Source: Armillaria gallica (lineage: Eukaryota; Basidiomycota; Agaricomycetes; Agaricales; Physalacriaceae). Taken from it: 64,000 nucleotides of DNA. How positions within the stretch are numbered: the stretch's first letter is position 1; each line of letters begins with the position of its first letter. Location: NCBI GenBank assembly GCA_037576215.1, contig JBANDB010000001.1:5828001-5892000 (forward strand), read 5' to 3'. The notes beneath the pieces are model-generated. The model made no database searches. It saw only the letters and a program-made list of their open reading frames with translations, and was not told the DNA's origin. Position numbers and translations under genes: made by a program. Below are positions 56,781-64,000 of the stretch, in pieces.

Positions 56781-57745
56781 CACCACCAGATTTCGTGTTC
56801 GCGGGAAGATCCAGATTGTCGCCCTTCAAAGCTCGATTTTTCTGGGATCCAGGCCCCGCGCCGAGCGCCACCACACTTTGACCCTGGATCCCATCGACTT
56901 TTTATGATGATCGTGAGTTTTTGCATCTGGTCATAAGTGTTTACGATCGTGACTGACCCTTACTCTCAGATTGAAGACCAACCCTCGACTTTCCCAAGAT
57001 AAAAGCCCCGCGGCGAGCGCAACGGTGCTCTGAAATGGACGTCGACGACCCCGCTGTCCACCCGATGGAATTCCCTCCGTGTCCTGACGCGTCTTTGCCC
57101 CGCAGTTTCCTGGTGCTGCATATCGGTACATTTCTCTTCTAACATTTACTGCATTTTCACTCATTTTTGCTTCATTTGAGTGCTCGTTCTGGCGTCAAAT
57201 ATCGGCCCTAATCAAGTTCAAATTTTCCGAAATCGAAGCCCCGCGGCGAGCGCCACCATGCTCTGAAATGGACCTCGATGACCCGGCTGTCTAGCCCAGG
57301 TATTCCCTTTATGTCCTGACGCGTCTTTGCAGTCTTCAGCCTGCATCTCGGTACGTTGTTCTTCAAATATTTCTTCCATTTTTACTCAATTTCGGTTAAT
57401 TTCAGTCCTCATTCTGGTGTCAAAATGGACCCCATTCAAGCTCAAATTTTCCGAGATCGAAGCCCCACGGCGAGCGCAACCCTGTTCTGGATTGGACCAC
57501 GACGATCCAACTGTCCACCGCTGAAGATCTCTTCATGTTCGGACGCGTCTTAGCTTCCCTGAACCTTGGTGCGTTTTTCTTCTACAAATACCTCTCATTT
57601 TCGCTGATTTTCGCGTCAAATTTAGTGTTCATTCTGGTATCAAAAGTCGGCCCCATTCAAGCTCGAAATTTCCGGGATCCAAGCCCCGCGGCGAGCGACG
57701 TCACACGTTCTTTTGTATCTCGACGTCTGTCAGATTGTGGTTGAT
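56781..57745 (+). repeat. Tandem array of about 230 bp units, five degenerate copies
   Basis: The block AAGCCCCGCGGCGAGCG recurs at about 56851 (variant), 57003, 57237, 57470 and 57681, spaced 152, 234, 233 and 211 bp. Each is preceded by a CTCATTCTGGTGTCAAA-like stretch and TTCCGAGATC, and followed by a TCTGAAATGGACCTCGA-like stretch and GTCCTGACGCGTCTTTGC. Units differ by many substitutions, so the array is old. Confidence 0.85.
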
Positions 57746-58823
57746 GGTGTGTTGTCAAAGAGATGGTTCATGAACGAAATTGACCTTGTCTGTTAGATCT
57801 CTCCTCGAATGTATTCTTTCATCCTCCTCTTACAAAACTTGATTTTCATGGCGCAGCAACGTATCGACTTCCAGCGAGCGAGTTGGATGGCCGTTGGAGG
57901 AGCAGGAGGATGGACGAAGACGGTGCGGATGTGGGAGGGATCGGCTGGCGCGCAAGAAGGAGACGGGATGGACGGACAGCGTGGTATAGGAGGGAGGGAA
58001 TCGGCTCAGGCATGGGAGGTGAGTTTTCTGTACTCAGGCACCCTCCGCCGTACTGATCACACGTTCACAACCACAGAAGTCCGCGCTGTCAAGAACCACC
58101 CACGCGTCTTCTCACCCCGCGCATCTATCTGCGGCCCGCATCTCTGCAGGTACGCGTTTTCGGTCTTCCTCCCGTTTCCCGTACTGACATCTTGCAGATT
58201 TCCTTTGGAGCGTGGTGCCGATTTCGATTCTATGGTGTGTTTGTCCAGTCAGACGTGTTTGCAAGGTCCTTACCATTTTCTTGTAGCTTAGAAACCTCAA
58301 AATGGGACAATTTTGACTAAACGGTGTCTAATTTTGGGGTGCTGGTGAGTCGTATCTCAGCCTTGTTTGTACCGGCCCTCAAGCTCAAGTATTTCCAGTG
58401 CTACATGGGAAGACTTTGCTTTTTTTTAAATACATTTTCTACCGGGGAGACGGCAGGCGCGGATCTCCTGTTGAGCCACTTCAACGGGAGACCACGCCTG
58501 GCTGTGGCACGGACGGGGGAAAGCCCTCCTCGTTCGTGCGGGGCAGCTTACCTTCGGGGCTGCGGAGCTATTGTCAAAATGACCTCGGACTGACGGCTGG
58601 ACTTATGCTGTTTTCAGATTTCATGGTTGCAACGAACGATGGTCGAAGTCGCGAGTTCTTCTTCGTTGCGCTTCTCCTTCTCCCTCCTGCCTCGCACCCT
58701 TCGCCCATTGTGCGTCGTGCTGTTTTCAGGCTGTTTACTTTCTTCCCCGCGCTGCAGATCACTTTTTTGTATTCGAGTACTAATGTCAAATACTTTGTTG
58801 TCATCATGCCGAGTATCCGAAGC
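57746..58823. other. No gene recognised
   Basis: Plus-strand open frames of 160 and 155 codons (57809-58291, 58398-58865) are low in domain signal. 58040-58240 weakly echoes the repeat unit before it. Nothing else supported. Confidence 0.3.
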
Positions 58824-59306
58824 CTGTCTGACTGCCAGATTCGGCGAGCCTACCGCGGTAAATAGAGAGCCTACCCACCTCAATTCCCGTCTTTGGATCT
58901 CGAACAGCAGCGTATCCTTCGAGTTCATCAAGTATATAGTCGATCTCGTCCTCCTGAAGTGGTCGACACCCATAGCTCCCCCTCTGAGTGGCCGCCTCCT
59001 CTTTCCACTTGCCGCGAATTCCTGGGTCCTTGCACTTCTCCCACCAGTTGGGTTTGTCACGTATCGTGGCGGAGAGCTCGCACATTGTTAGCTCATTGAA
59101 CTAGAAATATGTCAGAAAGAGGCTACTTTGAGTCCGGTAAGACGGCATACCGGGACTGGTTCGTCAACGCCCTCTTCTTCCGCTCCCCGGCCATAGAGTC
59201 GTTCGAGGTCTCGTTCAAAGAAGGGTTGTCGGCACCTACCCGTGGGGCAAAGCTTGGGAGGTTTGCGGGTGGCATTTTTGGCGTAGTCTATGAGAAAGGT
59301 GGTCAT
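58824..59306 (-). pseudogene. DUF4246 5' fragment D3
   Basis: Copy of D2 exon 1 (ATG 59306, MTTFLIDYAKN) and exon 2 (CELSATIRDKPNWWEK to KTGIE), nearly identical to D2. After exon 2 the intron has lost two short pieces, including part of its acceptor, and homology ends at 58824. Exons 3-5, with the whole metal-site region, are absent. The promoter and TATA-like box were copied, so transcription of a fragment is possible. Confidence 0.88.
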
Positions 59307-61126
59307 GGTAGAGATGGCAGTGGGTGTGGGTTTACTGTCGGAGATGTGAATCGACTTGAATGTCGAAGCGCAGATCCAGACGACGGGCGAAACTTCCGCC
59401 CCGGGTATCAGGCTTTATATAGAGATACGAGTTCCGCGAGTATATAATACGTATCTGGTTCGCCAGGCTAGATGGATCGTTGGTAATCAGATGTGAAAAT
59501 AGGGGTATTGCGACGTACTGACTCTGATCGTCGACATGAGACAGAGGTCAAGTTAGTTGTCGTGGCTCCGGGGCTCTGCCCTGCACCTCGTCTCAAAAGC
59601 CTAAGGTGTCTGGAACGCAGAATATCCACCACTCTTTTCGCTCGTGATTTCCATCAATGTTTGCTACTGGCTTGCCGTTTTATTGCTTGATGAAAATTAA
59701 CGTTTAATATAGCGGCTGCAACTCGGACCGGCACTACTTACTTGGCTTCCTCCATCGTCCCTGCAACAATCTCTCGCGCTGACGTTTGTCCCGACGACGG
59801 ACGTGAGATAGGAGGCTCAGGGCGCCCAGGGGCACGGTTGGCAGCGTTGCTCAAAAATGGTCCGTGTCTTATACCCCCTCCAGAACGTGCCGTAGAGGAT
59901 GGCTTTGCCATATTTGCATTGTGAATTTTCGAGGATTGTATCAGGGAGCTTCAAGAGGTCCCGGCAGGTAAGACAGGATGTCAAAGACATCAAACTTGGG
60001 GCAATATAGAATGAAGTACAACACTTTGAGGTTTTCCTCGAGAGCGAGACAACGTCGTTCGGGACATGGAAGAGAAGGACGATCAACCGCTCTCAAGGAA
60101 GTGCGTTCTAACTCATCTTTTCTCACTGTTTACTGAAGACTTGTGCAGAAAAATATGAGGAAGAGACTTGGAATCTCGAAGTTAGCCTCCGACCTCTGTA
60201 CACGACTGCATTGTGAACGCGTCTGGTTTGCAGAATCCGACGCTCCAAACCAGACACGTTCATCAACTCTTCTAAGTTTGACGTGGATTAGTAGAATAGA
60301 ATGCCGATGTTTCTGCCGCGGTCCACGTCGGCGAATGAGATGGCTTGTATGCTGGAAGGAGGTTGTTTTTAGTGGTAAGAAATTTGGACGCACCTGTTAT
60401 TCCTGTTGAGGTCTATGACTGCTACTGGTATATGTGCGAAGGTTATTGCAAAGAGGACGTTGTCGCCGTTCAAGTCGATGAGTATTAACCCTATTGAAGT
60501 TTGGCCTTGGAGGACGCTACAGAAATGGGCAGTAAGATAAAGCCAGAAGTAAACATAGTGGTACATACGGAATCCAATGCTGGGCAACGCAGGGTATACC
60601 ACTATGTCAACTGCATGTTCCGCCGCAGCCTCAAACTGACAAATCCAGCAATGCCAGAGATAGGAAGTATCAAACGTTGTCGCAGAACACGAGCCAAAAG
60701 CATTCGGAGCACGAAGATGGTGGCATGACTGCATCATTCTGCAATCATGATCCTGCCGAAGGTAATACTACAGGAATCGTGAGCCTTGCTTCCTGTCACC
60801 ATTAACCTGGAGTACATATGTGAGAATATATGAAGAAAAGGCACATATATGCTTACAACTGAATAACGGAGAGGCAGTGAGGCCCGGTGAACGTGGCCAG
60901 AAGTTAAGTTGCGGACGGTGATTTAATTAATGGCCTAAATATTACTTGCGCCGTGTCCGGGCCGTACATACATCAATATTTAATTATTAATTATCGTTAT
61001 CGCAACTCTCTCTTTTACCATCATCAAATTTCGTCTCACAGATTTCGTCGTCTCCCGCCCAATGTCGTCCTTGAAAAGGACCATTGCTCACTTTTACGAT
61101 AGCAAGACCTTGTACCACACTGGCCG
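58824..61126 (+). repeat. Segmental duplication, copy B
   Basis: Direct repeat of 46866-49087. It contains a 147 bp block (59761-59907) that copy A lacks and misses small pieces at its left end. The right end lies inside the open frame at 61062. Confidence 0.9.
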
Positions 61127-61289
61127 TCGATTCGGTTCGACTTATTCCAAATATCCGAATTTTCGCGGCAATCAAGGCGCGCAGGACGATTTATCTGCGT
61201 ACCTGGATAACGCCCAGACGGTGAATACTCACTTCCTGCCAATGAGGCACTCCGTGCTTTGTTGTTGTACTTGGATTCTTAGGCGATAA
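61062..61289 (+). CDS. Short hypothetical open frame at edge of copy B
   Basis: ATG 61062, 75 codons: MSSLKRTIAHFYDSKTLYHT then GRRFGSTYSKYPNFRGNQG and DDLSAYLDNA. The first 22 codons are shared with copy A at 49023; what follows is unique here and reads more protein-like than the repeat DNA in copy A, so this may be the original gene and copy A a chimera. The last codons after DNAQ may be intron. No family recognised. Confidence 0.3.
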   Translation: MSSLKRTIAHFYDSKTLYHTGRRFGSTYSKYPNFRGNQGAQDDLSAYLDNAQTVNTHFLPMRHSVLCCCTWILRR

Positions 61290-63050
61290 CCACCCTAATC
61301 CAGGCTGCAGAAGGATTGTTATCGATGTGGAACCCGTCCGCCTGGTAGGACACGATCATGGCTAGCATGACGATTTGGCTAAGGGTACGGACAATCTCCC
61401 ATCAGTACGTGCGTCTTTGATTGCGATTTGTTTGGATTCCCCTAATGAAGCGCATATACTCAGGTTCAGATAGTGTATCCGAACAGAATCACCGTATCAA
61501 GCGGAACTGCAACATAAACTTCCGCAGTAACGACCAAAGTTAAAGCAACAAACGGAGACGTGCACAATCCAGTGAGCATATCGTTTATCTACGTGTTGTC
61601 TGGTCCTCCCTCAATAAGCACATACGGTCGAAGACCGCGATAAGGTCCGCGCACGGAGGAACAGCCCAAAAAATGAGGGATGCGTGCGCAAGTGAAGCCC
61701 AGGCTCGGTATGTCCTCGCTTTCGTCCGTCCTAGACTGTTTGCTCAACTTTTCACAGGTCCCTCGATCTTTACCGGCTATAACAAAAGAACGAGATATCT
61801 TAGGCGTGCACATGTATTACATGCTTATTCACACAAGCCTGGCATTCAGTTTCGGTACTAGCATCCGGATAGGCAAGTCTTTGGAAGGGACCTCGGGCAT
61901 AGAGCCTATCTGTTAGGTACCCGTAGGTGACCGAAACGTCAGGGCTGCGATTGACCAATGACTGTGGGAAGATTTCAGTCCCAACACAATGAACCAGGCG
62001 ACAGTCCAACGACGGCAAGTTTGGGCTGTTGACGATGCTGCGGAAATGAGAACCCCTCCGGTCTCGTTTCCAGATAGAGAAGTGAGTAGTCTCGTCGCTC
62101 AAGCACAAATATTTTCTAAATATTTAACCCTCGTGGGTCAGAAGAATCTTGCATTTACGACGCCGCTACCGGGGGCCTTTTGTTGAGGCGAGAGATGGCC
62201 AGGATGGTGGAATCAATACCCTGTCACTACTTCAAGTTAGCACTATGTCTGTATTCGCCGAAAGCGTTCGTTAGCCATTGTAGCTCATACTTTCACTCCT
62301 TTGTCTGCTTGCTGATTTTCTTCCAGCGTCGTGGTATCATCTCAGCTTGGACCGAAGACAGTCAGAACTAGATAAAAGACCACGTTACTTCAACGCTAGT
62401 GTCAACACGGCAGACTGCAGCCGCACGATTTTAACATACCAGTCTAGAGCAGCTCGCCGTGTAACAGACCCTTCTTCTGCAATTCAACGTGGCTCACGGT
62501 TCTTTGTCACATCATCTTGCCACTGGTAGGCGCTCTTCCTCCGGCGCGTAAACAGTAGACAGAATTGTCATGCCACGCCTCGAGGGGAACAAATTAGGAT
62601 CCGAGTCGTCCCGGACCAATAAGACGAAGTGCTACTTTCGCCTGTGAAGATGGTTGTGAAAGTGGTGAGTATTGCTTCTTTTCGAGGCAGGCAATCAAAC
62701 TTAACTTTGATCCTGATCCCACGTTCGTAGTTCATCGAACGGACACGGTATGAAGCGAACCCTAGAGTCCAATCATATCAACGTTCCGCCTGAGCTTGAA
62801 CCTTTTTTCGCGAGAACCTTTTACGAACGACACGCTTCATTGTGACGAGTTTCCGAAAGAGTCGCTTTCCTTCCCTCATAAGAGGTAAAAGTCAATTTCA
62901 TCTGATTGTATTTTGCCGACATTTGTTTTGATTATCATAAGGGATAGTTATAACACCACAAACTAGAGCGACTGAAAAAAATGCAGATGTACAACGTGGT
63001 GCAATATTACTCTACAAAATCATCGAGACATGTGCTGACGGTCAGCATCT
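61290..63050. other. No gene recognised
   Basis: About 1.75 kb of short open frames without domains. The right end should hold the 3' UTR of the minus-strand gene that stops at 63051. Confidence 0.35.
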
Positions 63051-63951
63051 TTACATCGTCCTGACACGCTTCAGATGCATCCTCCAAACTGTCTGATCCT
63101 TGTAAAACACCGTTCCTCCTCCCAGACTCAACCCGAAGAACAACGTTGTAAAGGCGCTGACCCTATCAACATCTATCCCACAACTGCATTTCTGTCTGTA
63201 GCACCCACCCAGAGTTTCTGGCGGCAGTAGCGTACGGAGGACAGTCTGCGCGCGCACCAGTACATCCTCGACGGTGACACCCACGCCGTCCCGTGCTCGC
63301 ACTTCGATATTGAACCCATGGTCATCTATCTCGACGAACAAGAGGATCCGCGGTAGAGGAGGGTCAGAGGCAAACTCTGATGCTACCGAGGCATGCGGTT
63401 TGACGCGCTTCGACGAGAAGAAATCCATAGGCTCGCATGTCCCCACCGTTAGAGCCCGATGTATGCCTATCGATGCGGGGAGATGTATTTGGTCCTGATA
63501 TGGTGTCCAAGATGTTTGCGGGGAAGAATGAGAATGAGGGTGTGAGTCTTCAACTGTCTTTGGTCGCTTTTGCGTATGTGTGGAGTAGAGAGATCGGAGG
63601 CAAGTGTGCGGAGACTCATGACGTAGACGTCGCGCATCGGAGAAAGATGATGATGCTGATACAACAGGGGGTTCGGTGCTGTGATGGGAACTGGATACCG
63701 GTGACACGTACGCGGTAGCGACGTGGTCGGAGGAAGCGTGCGGAAGACGGCCAGGTGCTTTCAGTACCGGGGTACCTGAAATCAATAATAATATCGGCGT
63801 TAGGTCGCTGGCAAAGACCATGCCGTATGGGCTTACCTGATTTCACATCACGTCGAGGACGAGGTGGTGGTAGAGATAGAGGAGTGTAGGTTTCGGGACG
63901 GAGAGATATCTGCTTGATATCGTCGTCCCAGTGTACTCGCTTTCTTGACAT
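63051..63951 (-). CDS. DUF6699-domain protein, 279 aa
   Basis: Two exons: 63951-63837 and 63775-63051, joined by a 61-nt intron (GTAAGC to TTCAG) in phase; 840 nt with no stop. It opens MSRKRVHWDDDIKQI, the short basic and acidic start common in this family. A Pro/Ser/His-rich linker follows (about 50-130). The DUF6699 core is at about 135-270: LPASIGIHRALTVGTCEPMD, DPPLPRILLFVEIDDHGFNI, then VGVTVEDVLVRAQTVLRTL, the usual 'VTV.DVL..' segment, and a C-terminal Trp-containing strand (TVWRMHLKR). DUF6699 proteins are abundant in Agaricomycetes and have no known function. An in-frame ATG at 63978 would add nine residues; I prefer 63951 because MSRKRV fits the family. Confidence 0.8.
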
Positions 63952-64000
63952 GAACTGGAGAAACTGGATGAGAAGCACGGGTAGTCCAACGTACGCGTTT

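Overview
This window is nuclear DNA of a filamentous basidiomycete, most likely an Agaricomycete. Genes are cut by many 45-60 nt GT-AG introns. The families present are typical of mushroom genomes: F-box/LRR-like expansions, DUF4246, DUF6593, DUF6699, a fungal G-alpha and an Osh4-type oxysterol-binding protein. The species cannot be told from the sequence. No tRNA, rRNA, CRISPR array or prokaryotic operon was found.

Layout. (1) 1-4.5 kb: a small protein with an RNase H1 N-terminal-like domain (-) and a five-exon hypothetical gene (+). (2) 4.6-12.1 kb: a 5'-truncated LINE whose CAT-repeat tail abuts a beheaded F-box paralogue (B1), then two intact F-box genes (C1 +, A1 -). (3) 12.8-28.9 kb: a mostly single-copy core, namely a weak secreted-protein candidate, a DUF6593 gene, an oxysterol-binding protein, a G-alpha subunit, a Cul4-like cullin (-) and a short-chain dehydrogenase (-). 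(4) 33.4-47.5 kb: a second accessory cluster with F-box A2 and C2, DUF4246 gene D1, a MITE, F-box pseudogene A3, F-box B2 and DUF4246 gene D2. (5) 46.9-61.1 kb: a 2.2 kb direct segmental duplication carrying the 5' part of D2, with minisatellite and ~230 bp tandem-repeat DNA and poorly resolved exon-like sequence between the copies. (6) 63-64 kb: a DUF6699 gene (-).

The core genes are eukaryotic signalling, lipid-transfer and ubiquitin-ligase functions and show no operon-like relation. The accessory part is a birth-and-death landscape: seven F-box loci in three subfamilies (five intact, two broken) and three DUF4246 loci (two intact, one fragment), spread by inverted and direct duplications and damaged by transposons and frameshifts.

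The most notable gene-structure observation is in the G-alpha gene. Its C-terminus can be read in frame, with the conserved Asp, only if a one-nucleotide exon (A at 22972) is spliced between two canonical introns. The dehydrogenase gene likewise needs an 8-nt exon. A 339 bp TA-flanked MITE can be dated against an empty paralogous site. All exon calls are manual readings of splice signals and domain continuity; no transcript or database search was available.
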